NCBI GenBank assembly: GCA_008933805.1
Contig: WBUH01000005.1
Location: forward strand, 62,001-126,000
Direction: 5' to 3'
Length of the DNA stretch: 64,000 bases
Source of the DNA: Bacteroidota bacterium
GTDB taxonomy: Bacteria > Bacteroidota > Bacteroidia > UBA8524
Both the position numbers and the translations under genes were made by a program. Numbering within the stretch: position 1 is the first letter of the stretch; every line of letters begins with the position of its first letter. Below are positions 55,027-63,752 of this stretch, one piece after another. The notes under the pieces are model-generated. The model worked only from the letters and a program-made list of their open reading frames with translations. It did no database searches and had not been told where the DNA came from.

Positions 55027-56322
55027 TTAAAAACTAACGGGTTCACCTGCAATACTGCTCATATCAGGCAAGGTAGCAAAACGGCCGGGCAGGCTGCTTG
55101 GCGGATTTAGGCTTGAGGGTATAGCATTGTAAAGGGCTATAATCTGCGATTTTGCGGTAGATTCAGGCGAAAATTCGTAATTCTCAAAAGTGGGAGCGGC
55201 ATAGTTACCATCAGGCAAGCTAAGGCTGGTAATAAAATCGCAGAGGGTGCTTAGCATAAACACCATGCCCTTGTGAATACCAAAGTTAAATATCTCGCTT
55301 TGTTGGGGCATAGGGTTGCGGTAGCACGATTCCATCATCATATACATGTAGGTATATACTGCATTCAGCAGGTTTGATACGGTTTGTATATCAGCGGGGT
55401 AACCGGCTGTTTTAGGATTCACGGGGAATGGTTTTACGAAGTATTTTACATCATCGGCAAAGTTTGGAAACTCAGCATGCAAATCAACAAACTTGCGGTA
55501 GTGCGATTCTTCGTCGTGCATTTTATCGTCCGTAGTGTGGTCGTCGGCAATGGTACCTTCACCTTGGTGCACAATAGTTTCAATGGCTTTGCGTGCAGCA
55601 GCGTTGCTGTCTATTATCACCAAATCACCGCTGTCATCAGCATTGGTAAACTGTGGTTTGTGGTATTTGTTGTAGTACAGCGTATCTACGTTGTTGTGGG
55701 TATAGTATCCGTTACCGGGACCTAATTGTGGTTGGCCTGCGTATTTTTCGTAATCCTCGGGCTTAATGTTTGCCTCAATGTAATCCAAAATGCTTTGGTA
55801 AAACTGTCCGATAGACACCCAATGGTCAGGAATTTCGTTGCTATTCGGTACACCGCCGGGGCTTTCAATTTGTATAAATTGCTCTAATTGCTCGGCTGAA
55901 AACGGTGCTAAACTGATGCTAAGTTCAGGAAAACGACCGGGCAGGTTAGTAGGCCAGTTGGTAGGTGAAATACCCACTAAATCAGGCATGCCGATAAGGG
56001 CGCGGTGCAGGTTGGATGCCAAGGCCATGTGCAGCATTTCTTCAATCACTACACTCATAATAGTAGCACCTGCTTTGTTGGCATACACCATTACATCTGC
56101 CGATTTTTCAAGTGCTGTTTTAGCAGCAATGGCAGCAGGCAAGCCTTCATCGATATACTTATTGGTATAATCGGCCTGAATTTGGTCTTGGTTAGGGGTG
56201 CGGATAATTGAATAGTAGGTGTACAGGTAAATGGGGATGGTCGACATCTCAATGTCGATGGCTTCTTGCAATGCATGGGCAAGCGACTGTTGGTCCTTTG
56301 CCAGGGTTAAAAATCTTTTCAT
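55027..56322 (-). CDS. Ferritin-like domain protein (PF12902/VioB-like)
   Basis: A 431-residue protein. Helix 1 has QEAIDIEMSTIPIYLYTYYS (Glu), helix 2 VVIEEMLHMALASN (ExxH) and a later helix HDEESHYRKFVDLH (ExxH), the ligand set of a ferritin-like diiron centre. LIGMPDLVGISPTNWP and LPGRFPELSISLAPFSAEQL resemble the iminophenyl-pyruvate dimer synthase (VioB, RebD) part. It heads the cluster, 33 bp before the precursor gene, and may act on the peptide or protect the iron enzyme. It has no membrane segment. Confidence 0.85.
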   Translation of the reverse strand: MKRFLTLAKDQQSLAHALQEAIDIEMSTIPIYLYTYYSIIRTPNQDQIQADYTNKYIDEGLPAAIAAKTALEKSADVMVYANKAGATIMSVVIEEMLHMALASNLHRALIGMPDLVGISPTNWPTNLPGRFPELSISLAPFSAEQLEQFIQIESPGGVPNSNEIPDHWVSIGQFYQSILDYIEANIKPEDYEKYAGQPQLGPGNGYYTHNNVDTLYYNKYHKPQFTNADDSGDLVIIDSNAAARKAIETIVHQGEGTIADDHTTDDKMHDEESHYRKFVDLHAEFPNFADDVKYFVKPFPVNPKTAGYPADIQTVSNLLNAVYTYMYMMMESCYRNPMPQQSEIFNFGIHKGMVFMLSTLCDFITSLSLPDGNYAAPTFENYEFSPESTAKSQIIALYNAIPSSLNPPSSLPGRFATLPDMSSIAGEPVSF

Positions 56323-56538
56323 AGGTTTAGTTAATAGCGCTACCGATGACCAAAACTGATAGTATTTGCTGGGTTTATGCAGTGATTATCATTGATAGTT
56401 TACAGTTAATTAGTTAGCACCGAAGTACATAAATTAATAGCCAAAAAACAACGGCAGCATCTATTTGTAATCATTCTAAATTAATCATTTTCAGCAGGAA
56501 AAATGCAGGGTACTTTTTGGAAATAAATTTATATCGTA

Positions 56539-56550
56539 ATATTGCAATAT
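56539..56550. promoter_or_regulatory. Candidate ArsR operator
   Basis: ATATTGCAATAT is a perfect 12-bp palindrome 13 bp before the arsR ATG, in the position of a self-repressing ArsR site. Confidence 0.55.
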
Positions 56551-56562
56551 AGTAGTAAAGCG

Positions 56563-56892
56563 ATGGGAGCCACTAAAACAGATTATTTTACCGAACGACA
56601 AAACCAACTGGCCGCACTGGCAAAGGCTTTGGCGCATCCGGCACGTATTGCCATTTTGGATTATTTGTTAAAAGTGAATGCTTGCGTTTGCGGTGATATT
56701 GTAAATGAATTGCCCCTTGCCCAACCCACCGTTTCGCAACACCTGAAAGAACTTAAAACTGCCGGCCTGATAAAAGGCAGTATTGAGGGCAACAGTATTT
56801 GCTATTGCATCAACGAGAATGCACTTGGGCAATTACAAGAGTTTTTTAATGTGATTACTGCCCACGAGGACACAAAAAATAAATGCTGCTAA
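56563..56892 (+). CDS. arsR: ArsR-type transcriptional repressor
   Basis: 109 residues from the ATG at 56563 (MGATKTDYF). A longer frame begins at a TTG at 56542, which would run through the operator and is rejected. The winged helix contains [20 protein letters not shown] with the metal-sensing Cys pair CVC, and [21 protein letters not shown] ends the protein. It represses its own operon until arsenite or antimonite binds the Cys. Confidence 0.9.
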   Translation: MGATKTDYFTERQNQLAALAKALAHPARIAILDYLLKVNACVCGDIVNELPLAQPTVSQHLKELKTAGLIKGSIEGNSICYCINENALGQLQEFFNVITAHEDTKNKCC

Positions 56893-56905
56893 AAACAACA
56901 ACTAT

Positions 56906-57364
56906 ATGAAATTATCGGATGTTAAAAACCACCTTGGGGCAATGGACAGTTTAACCTTTGTGCTTGAAAACGGTGAACAAGTACCTGCCCACTTCCACAT
57001 TACCGAGGTAGGTTTGGTTACTAAACGCTTTATTGATTGCGGAAATACTGTACGCAATGAAACCGTTGTAAGTATGCAACTTTGGGATGCAAATGATTAC
57101 GACCACCGTCTTGCCCCTGAAAAACTGCTGAAAATTATTGCTACATCTGAAAAGGTATTGGGCATTGAAGACCACGAGGTAGAGATTGAATACCAAGGAG
57201 GCACCATTGGTAAATACGGACTTAATTTTAACGGCAACCAGTTTGTGCTTACCAACAAACACACGGCTTGTCTTGCCGATGACCAATGCGGTGTGCCTGT
57301 GGTGAAAAAGAAAATTGCCCTGAGTGAATTGCAATGCTGCCAACCGGGAGGAGGCTGTTGCTAA
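56906..57364 (+). CDS. DUF6428-like protein of the ars operon
   Basis: A 152-residue protein with a beta-rich start (LTFVLENGEQVPAHFHITEV) and a Cys-rich end (LQCCQPGGGCC). It is typical of small proteins between arsR and arsenate reductase in Bacteroidota. The tail Cys may bind arsenite or a metal; that is inference. It starts 13 bp after arsR, and its stop overlaps the start of the next peptide (TAATG). Confidence 0.8.
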   Translation: MKLSDVKNHLGAMDSLTFVLENGEQVPAHFHITEVGLVTKRFIDCGNTVRNETVVSMQLWDANDYDHRLAPEKLLKIIATSEKVLGIEDHEVEIEYQGGTIGKYGLNFNGNQFVLTNKHTACLADDQCGVPVVKKKIALSELQCCQPGGGCC

Positions 57365-57489
57365 TGAAGGAGTTCTTTAAAAAATATAAGAAGCCGATAC
57401 TAATCACCAGCACCATCATTATTTTAAATGTGGTATACGGGTTTGATGCAAGGTTTACGGTTATAAATATTGTTTGGCTTTTTGTTTAA
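57364..57489 (+). CDS. 41-residue membrane peptide in the ars operon
   Basis: A small frame read from the ATG that overlaps the DUF6428 stop by one base, ending at a TAA 7 bp before the arsenate reductase ATG. The N-terminus is MKEFFKKYKKPILITSTIII, basic then hydrophobic. FTVINIVWLFV follows after YGFDAR. This is a one- or two-helix inner-membrane peptide. It fills the gap exactly, so it is probably translated. Confidence 0.6.
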   Translation: MKEFFKKYKKPILITSTIIILNVVYGFDARFTVINIVWLFV

Positions 57490-57496
57490 ATAAGTA

Positions 57497-57913
57497 ATGA
57501 AAAAGGTATTGGTATTATGTACCGGCAACAGTTGCCGAAGTCAATTGGCAGAAGGGTATTTGAGGCATTTTGCAGGCAGCAACGCCGAAATATACAGCGC
57601 GGGTATTGAAACGCACGGGGTGAACCCAAGGGCAATAGCTACTATGCTTGAAGATGGTATTGATATCTCAGGTCATACATCAAACAACATTGACGAATAC
57701 AGGGATATTGATTTTGACTATGTGATTACGGTTTGCGACCATGCCCAAGAAAACTGCCCGTATTTTCCAAGCAAGGCACAACGGTTTCACCACAACTTCC
57801 CCGACCCTGCAAAGGCAAAGGGCAGCGAGGAAGAAATTACCGAACAGTTTAGGCAGGTGCGCCAACAAGTAAAAGAATACATGCAGCAATTTGCGGCTAA
57901 GTATTTGGCATAA
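57497..57913 (+). CDS. arsC: Arsenate reductase (low-molecular-weight phosphatase fold)
   Basis: 138 residues. VLVLCTGNSCRSQLAEGYLR is the CX5R active-site loop (Cys-x5-Arg). DYVITVCDHAQENCPYFPSK carries the Cys used in arsenate release in thioredoxin-coupled reductases and the Asp loop. It is the last gene of the operon. No Acr3 or ArsB pump is present in the window after it. Confidence 0.93.
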   Translation: MKKVLVLCTGNSCRSQLAEGYLRHFAGSNAEIYSAGIETHGVNPRAIATMLEDGIDISGHTSNNIDEYRDIDFDYVITVCDHAQENCPYFPSKAQRFHHNFPDPAKAKGSEEEITEQFRQVRQQVKEYMQQFAAKYLA

Positions 57914-57938
57914 AGAAATACAATAGGAACAGCCCATT

Positions 57939-57996
57939 TGAAACAAAGGCACTAAGGAACAAAGCTTATTTTGTACCTCAGTGCCTTTGTAGTTGT
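57939..57996. repeat. CACAAAGGCAC-type hairpin terminator
   Basis: AAACAAAGGCACTAAGGAAC and GTACCTCAGTGCCTTTGT form a stem with minor mismatches, between the convergent arsC and kinase genes. It is the same family as at 43028 and 47963. Confidence 0.7.
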
Positions 57997-58020
57997 ATAA
58001 AAGCACTCCTTAAGAGAGTC

Positions 58021-61000
58021 TTACGCTTTAGGCCAAGTAAAGTAAAAGTGTGCGCCTTGGCCTTTGGCAGATTCTACCCATACCCTGCCGTCTTTCTCTT
58101 CAACAATCTTTTTCACAATGGCAAGCCCTACCCCTGTTCCCTCTACTTTATCACGGGCTTCAAGGGTTTGGAAAATCACAAATATCTTTTCGTGGTATTC
58201 GGGTTCAATACCTTGCCCGTTATCCCCTACGCCAAACTTATACCATGCACCATCATCTTCACACGAAATATCAATCACCGGTTCGGGGTTGCTGCCATTG
58301 TATTTAATGGCATTGCTAATAAGGTTTGAGAATACTTGCTCAAGGGCAATCCGCTCAGTATTAAGTACCGGAAATTTGCCGTGCATAGTAATCTTGTATT
58401 GAGGCGGTGGCGAAAGCATCTCGATAATACTGTTTACCAGCACCTCTGTATCCACTTTTGAAGGGGTAACTTTTATACGCCCTGCACGAGAATAACTTAA
58501 GATACCGTTAATCAAATCTTCAAGCCTGCTTACGCGTCCGCGTAGTAGTTGGAATTGGTGTGCGGTTTCACCCTCAAGTTTACCTTCAAGGTCTTCCTCA
58601 ATCCACATACTAAGGTTGTTTATAGCGCGCAACGGAGCTTTCAAATCGTGCGATACAATGTATGCAAACTGGTCAAGCTCCTTATTAATGCGCTCCAAAT
58701 CACCTGTGTATTCTTTCAACCTGCGCTCGGCCTCTTTTTCTTTACTAATGTCCTGAAACACGCCTTTCAAGTAAGGTACACGTCCGTCTTCAATCACAGG
58801 CACACCTTTAGTTTTCACATCCAGAAGATTACCTTTTGCCGTTATTACTTGCGATTCGATGTCAAACGGCGTTTTATGATGCAGGGCAACTTTCACCGCC
58901 TCTATAATGGCTTCACGGGTTTCCTCGGTATAAAATAAGTGTACGTTGGCGAGTGTGGGAACAAAATACTCGTCAACCTCGTGTATGGTTCGCATTTCCT
59001 TGCTCCACATCACCTCACGGGTTTTCATGTCTATTTCCCAGCTTCCCACGCGGGCTATGTGCTGGGCTTCCTCTAACTCCATTTGCGATTTTAATATCCG
59101 CTGCTCGGCCAGTTTACTCTCTGTCACATCAAAATTCACCCCAATCATACGGATAGGTTTTCCGATTGCGTTTCTGTACAGTTTAGAGATGGCGGCTACG
59201 TATTTAATCTCGCCACCACCGCCCAATACCTTAAATGTATCGGCATAATCGCCCTGTTTACCGCTTATTGTATCCTGCACCCCGTCAAAAACACGTTGCT
59301 TATCCTCCGGATGAAGAGTTTTTTCAAAGGCATCGTAATCTCCGCCAAAATCATTAGGGTTAAGATTAAATAGCGAGTACATTTCTTTATCCCACAACAA
59401 TGCCCCTGTTTCTAAATTCCAATCCCAAATACCCAGTTTTGCAGCGTTTATTGCCAGTGATAAACGTTCTTGACTTTCCTTCAAGCGTTCTTCGGCCATT
59501 TTGCGCTCGGTAATATCCAACCCAAATCCAATCATGTTTACCAACTCGCCTTCATCGTTCAGCAACGGCGACATACGTCTTAACACCCAAATACGGCCTT
59601 TAGGGGTTTCTATCGCTTCTTCAAATTCTATTTGTTGTTTGTTGTATGCAACTTTATTAAATATGGCTCTGCGGCTGTGGGCTACGGCTTTATCACGGCC
59701 ATATTTCTCACAATAATCATAATCATCTTTACCAATGATAAACGCTCTCTTTTCAGGGTCGCGTATGGCCGCCTCGTTCACAAATAAGTAGCGGTGTTTA
59801 TTGTCAAACACCACAATATCAGTAGGTATGCGGTTCAGTATTACTTCGTAAAAATCTTGCAGTCGCTTATTATTCTCTTCAGCCACTTTGCGCTCGGTAA
59901 TATCCCGCGAGTTGATAACAATACCGTTTATACCGGGGGTATTAAGCAGGTTGCTTCCTATGCTTTCTACATCTACCCAACTACCGTTGCGGTGTCTCAG
60001 CCTAAACTCAATAGGGTCTGATATTCCGCCGCGTTCCATGCCTTTTGCAAGCTCGTATTGAGCTTTCTGTACATCGTCGGGGTGTATAAATTCAAAAATG
60101 CTTTTGCCTATTACATCCTCCTCGGTATAGTTAAAGGTTCTGTAAAACGAGGGGCTTTCGTATACCGTACGGCCTTGGGCATCTATAATGGTTGTTATAT
60201 CATTACTGTTTTGCACCAACAGCCTGAAACGCGTTTCACTTTCGGTAAGTTTCTGTTCAGCTTCTACTTTTTCTGTTATATCGGTAATAATCCCTTGAAA
60301 GTGTATTGCCCTCGACTGTTTTGCATCCCACTCAATGCTGTTGTCAGAGTCAATCCAATGGTACTTGCCTTCGCTATCACGCATCCTAAACCGCAGGCTC
60401 ACCCTCACGACTTTTTCTTTAAATGATTGCAACACCTTTTGGATGGTGGGTTTCACATCGTCGGGGTGCACAAAATCAGTAAAGGCTACTTTACTCTGAA
60501 TCCACTCTTGGGCATCGTATCCCAATTGCGAAATATTTTCGGTGATGTATTCAATATTCAGCTTAAAGTTGGGTTTCCAGCGCACCAATATCGACGGGCT
60601 GTTTTGAACAATCAGTGAGGCGATTTTTTCTTTCTCTTCGGCCTCTTTAATGGCAGTAATATCGGTATGTGTTCCAATAAATCGGCTGCGCGGGTTGCCA
60701 TCTCCATCCGTGCTTTGTATAATCTTGCCTCTGTCTAATATCCACTTATAGCTGCCATTTTTGCATTGCAATCTGTACTCGCTACGGTAGTTTTCTACTT
60801 TTCCGCTCAAATATGCCTCAAACAAATTCAACGCCCTTTCCCTGTCATCAGGGTGCACAATGTTCCACGCATCGGGCATTACAGGCGAAGGGTCTGAGAC
60901 TTGATACCCCAGCATTTGTTTCCAACTATCCGATACAAACAACTCTCCCGAAACCAAGTTATAATCCCAAACACCGTCATCATTTCCGCTCAACGCATAT

Positions 61001-62004
61001 TTCCAGCGTTCTTCACTCACCCGCAGCTCTTCATCCGTTCGTTTCTTTTCACTTATATCACTTTGAATAACAATAAAACCGGTTAGTATTCCGTCATCGT
61101 CATACATCGGGGTAGTATTTAGCGCTGCCCAATACCCCTGACCCGATTTTTTAAAGCCGTGTATCTCTCCTTCAAACGACACTCCTTCCTGTATCGACTG
61201 ATATAGCTTTGTAACCGCATCAATAGTAAGCGAGGTATAAGGTTCGGAGCCTCGCAGCAGTTCACCGGGGTCTTTACCAACCAACTCTTCTACACTAAAC
61301 CCTGTAATACGCTCAAAAGCAGGATTTGCCCATGTGGCTATGCCTTTGGTATCAATAAGTATGATGGCGTTGTTGGTTTTTTGTGCCACCAAGCTCAACC
61401 GCTTAATTTCTTCTTCGGCTGTCTTACGCTCGGTAACATCTACCTTAATAGCCATCAACTGGTACAAATCGCCGTGCGAATTGTAAAAGGGGATAATATT
61501 GGTAGCCTCCCAATAAATCTCACCGTTTTTCCGGCGGTTGCATATTTCACCGTTCCATATCTCCCCTTTTCTAAGGGTGCTCCATAGTTGCTGCCAAAAT
61601 TTTTTGGTGTGATAACCCGATGAAAGTATGTTGTGATTTTTGCCTACAAGTTCCTTTTCACTATAGCCTGAAGCCTTGCAAAACTTTTGGTTTACTGATA
61701 AAATAGTACCCGTAACATCGGTAGTGCTTACACAAAAGCTTGAGGTAACGGCCTTATCAAACTCTTCATATTTTTTATACGATTCGGCCAGCTCTTCCCT
61801 AATCTGGTCTTTCTCTTTGTTTACAATATTATTGGCCTTAAACAGCTCTTGCGAACTAAGCTCAAGAATACGCTCCAGCCTTTTATAGTCCTCATCAAAA
61901 CTCAGATAAGAGGCACTTATATCGTCCATTAAGGCGATAAACTCCGGGCTCGGGTTATTCTCTTTGTAATACTTCTTAATCTGCCGTTGCAATAACCTGT
62001 GCAT
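58021..62004 (-). CDS. Multi-PAS sensor histidine kinase
   Basis: About 1327 residues from the ATG at 62004 (MHRLLQRQIKKYYKENN), the start I know in relatives; the frame is open 14 codons further upstream. A coiled N-terminal region (ERILELSSQELFKANNIVNK) is followed by about eight PAS/PAC repeats, several with DITERK or DVTERK linkers. The HisKA domain is FAYIVSHDLKAPLRAINNLS (His). The HATPase ends the protein with DNGQGIEPEYHEKIFVIFQT and GTGVGLAIVKKIVEE. No receiver domain and no membrane helix are present. It lies 80 bp after the FIST gene in the same direction. Confidence 0.93.
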   Translation of the reverse strand: MHRLLQRQIKKYYKENNPSPEFIALMDDISASYLSFDEDYKRLERILELSSQELFKANNIVNKEKDQIREELAESYKKYEEFDKAVTSSFCVSTTDVTGTILSVNQKFCKASGYSEKELVGKNHNILSSGYHTKKFWQQLWSTLRKGEIWNGEICNRRKNGEIYWEATNIIPFYNSHGDLYQLMAIKVDVTERKTAEEEIKRLSLVAQKTNNAIILIDTKGIATWANPAFERITGFSVEELVGKDPGELLRGSEPYTSLTIDAVTKLYQSIQEGVSFEGEIHGFKKSGQGYWAALNTTPMYDDDGILTGFIVIQSDISEKKRTDEELRVSEERWKYALSGNDDGVWDYNLVSGELFVSDSWKQMLGYQVSDPSPVMPDAWNIVHPDDRERALNLFEAYLSGKVENYRSEYRLQCKNGSYKWILDRGKIIQSTDGDGNPRSRFIGTHTDITAIKEAEEKEKIASLIVQNSPSILVRWKPNFKLNIEYITENISQLGYDAQEWIQSKVAFTDFVHPDDVKPTIQKVLQSFKEKVVRVSLRFRMRDSEGKYHWIDSDNSIEWDAKQSRAIHFQGIITDITEKVEAEQKLTESETRFRLLVQNSNDITTIIDAQGRTVYESPSFYRTFNYTEEDVIGKSIFEFIHPDDVQKAQYELAKGMERGGISDPIEFRLRHRNGSWVDVESIGSNLLNTPGINGIVINSRDITERKVAEENNKRLQDFYEVILNRIPTDIVVFDNKHRYLFVNEAAIRDPEKRAFIIGKDDYDYCEKYGRDKAVAHSRRAIFNKVAYNKQQIEFEEAIETPKGRIWVLRRMSPLLNDEGELVNMIGFGLDITERKMAEERLKESQERLSLAINAAKLGIWDWNLETGALLWDKEMYSLFNLNPNDFGGDYDAFEKTLHPEDKQRVFDGVQDTISGKQGDYADTFKVLGGGGEIKYVAAISKLYRNAIGKPIRMIGVNFDVTESKLAEQRILKSQMELEEAQHIARVGSWEIDMKTREVMWSKEMRTIHEVDEYFVPTLANVHLFYTEETREAIIEAVKVALHHKTPFDIESQVITAKGNLLDVKTKGVPVIEDGRVPYLKGVFQDISKEKEAERRLKEYTGDLERINKELDQFAYIVSHDLKAPLRAINNLSMWIEEDLEGKLEGETAHQFQLLRGRVSRLEDLINGILSYSRAGRIKVTPSKVDTEVLVNSIIEMLSPPPQYKITMHGKFPVLNTERIALEQVFSNLISNAIKYNGSNPEPVIDISCEDDGAWYKFGVGDNGQGIEPEYHEKIFVIFQTLEARDKVEGTGVGLAIVKKIVEEKDGRVWVESAKGQGAHFYFTWPKA

Positions 62005-62084
62005 ATTTATCAAAATATAAAAAGGGTCTACGGGTACTAAAGGCACCCAATAAACCCTAGTTAGTTACTAATTAATTCTCAATT

Positions 62085-63224
62085 TTATTTCTCACTCATC
62101 AGCGTAACGGTCATGGTTTGGTTGTGCAACTCACATTTCAGGAATTTCATAAACGGCGATATCTCGCCATATGAGTAAAACCCTGTAATTACAGTATCGT
62201 CGCCAAACTGATTTTGCGCTGTTTCCACCTCTTCTTCAACCATCTGTTTCAACACCAATTTACGTCCTACACAACTGATAAGAATTGCCAAATCAGGTGT
62301 TTTTCCATCCCAATCGGCCATACTTTTTTCGGCTGCTTCCATGCTGCCGTCAGTCAGGCGGTCAACATTGGCTTTCATCAACCGTACGTACGACCCTTGC
62401 GGTATATCGCCCGCAAACGTCATTGATTTATCTTCTTCGTTTATTGCCAAAATGGTACGTACAATCGGGCGTTCGTCGCTATTAGTGCGTATGCTTAGCG
62501 GAAACAATAATGCCGATGCAGGCAACTCGGATGCTTTTTCGCCCAAAAACGATTTATATAAATCCAATGCCGGTTCGCCATCAAGCTCATACAGCACATT
62601 GTGTTTAGACTTGGTAACGTTACGTTCAATACCAAAACTATCCCATCCGCCCATACTGGCATATCCCAGTGTAAGGCCTTCGCCGTAAAAACCAACGGCT
62701 GCAATAATGTTTGAACCGGGTGCGGCCTCGTGTGTAAACACAAGTGTTTTTACAAAATCAGGTCCGTCACCCGCCAACCCTCCGGTTACTGATACCCCTT
62801 GGGGCAGTTCTTCCTGCATTCCGCGCACAAACTCACTACCGTTTACCACCAATCCGTCGGTAAGCACAAACAAGTGCCGCAGGTTATTGTGGTTAAACAT
62901 TGATACAATTTTGCGACCTGCATCATAACTTTCATCTGTATTGTCAATCACCAACTGGTGAGATACAACCTGAGTATTCTCAAACTGAATGGCCGTAGCC
63001 GTAACTGTACCGTCGTACACTTTGGCTTCCAGTATCTCTCCTGAGGTACTGCATCCAATCATTTGTGCTTCGGGAAATTTTTGCCTCAATTGCCCGATGG
63101 CTTCCGAGCTTTCAATTACTTGCCTTTGTCCGAAAACTATTAATAGTGATGGGCTGATGGCCTCTGTTCCACCGGTTTGTGCCCATTCTTTTTTTTCAGT
63201 AAAATGGTATTGGGCTATCTTCAT
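62085..63224 (-). CDS. FIST N/C domain sensory protein
   Basis: 379 residues. SPSLLIVFGQRQVIESSEAI, PEAQMIGCSTSGEILEAKVY and SVTGGLAGDGPDFVKTLVF define the FIST N domain. The FIST C domain follows with CVGRKLVLKQMVEEEVET and ENQFGDDT-type sequence (NQFGDDTVITGFYSYGEI). FIST proteins bind small ligands, probably amino acids, and accompany kinases. It is transcribed with the PAS kinase and is divergent from the Hpt-like gene. Confidence 0.9.
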   Translation of the reverse strand: MKIAQYHFTEKKEWAQTGGTEAISPSLLIVFGQRQVIESSEAIGQLRQKFPEAQMIGCSTSGEILEAKVYDGTVTATAIQFENTQVVSHQLVIDNTDESYDAGRKIVSMFNHNNLRHLFVLTDGLVVNGSEFVRGMQEELPQGVSVTGGLAGDGPDFVKTLVFTHEAAPGSNIIAAVGFYGEGLTLGYASMGGWDSFGIERNVTKSKHNVLYELDGEPALDLYKSFLGEKASELPASALLFPLSIRTNSDERPIVRTILAINEEDKSMTFAGDIPQGSYVRLMKANVDRLTDGSMEAAEKSMADWDGKTPDLAILISCVGRKLVLKQMVEEEVETAQNQFGDDTVITGFYSYGEISPFMKFLKCELHNQTMTVTLMSEK

Positions 63225-63367
63225 AAAATATGTTAGTTAAGCGTATCCATCAGCAATTTATCTTTTTGTATTGATATTTTATAAGTGCCTTATAAAAAAG
63301 AGTGAAATTGCCTCGCTTATCGATAAATTGAATAATTATTGCCTTTCCGCTTTTGATTTATTCCGAA

Positions 63368-63733
63368 ATGAATAATTTTGTTAAGCTATACATGGATACA
63401 CTATACGACCTTGCCGACCTTGAAGCCCTTGCAATGGGCGATAACGACTTTATGAAAGAGTTACTTGCTGCTAATGTAGAAAGTATTGAGGCCGGTATTG
63501 AAGCGATAGCCAAAAGCTACACCGAGGGTGATTTGGATACCATGGGTAAAGAAGCCCACAAAATTAAACCGTTATTGGCTATGCTGAAGGCAGACAAGCT
63601 GCACAAGCCTATAGTTGATATTGAATTATACAGCCGCAAGGAGTATAGCCCTGAGCAAGTGCAACGCGCCTATGCTGAGTTTGAACCACTTGCCCCTGTA
63701 TTGCTGCAACAACTGAAAGAGTTGATTGCATAA
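63368..63733 (+). CDS. Hpt domain protein
   Basis: 121 residues from the ATG at 63368. The frame is open from 63353, but MNNFVKLYMDTLYDLADLEA looks like the true start. A four-helix bundle has the phosphorylated His in DTMGKEAHKIKPLLAMLKAD, matching the AHxxK pattern of Hpt proteins. It is a likely transmitter between the adjacent PAS kinase and an unseen response regulator. Confidence 0.78.
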   Translation: MNNFVKLYMDTLYDLADLEALAMGDNDFMKELLAANVESIEAGIEAIAKSYTEGDLDTMGKEAHKIKPLLAMLKADKLHKPIVDIELYSRKEYSPEQVQRAYAEFEPLAPVLLQQLKELIA

Positions 63734-63752
63734 GCATCCCCTGTTTATCAAC

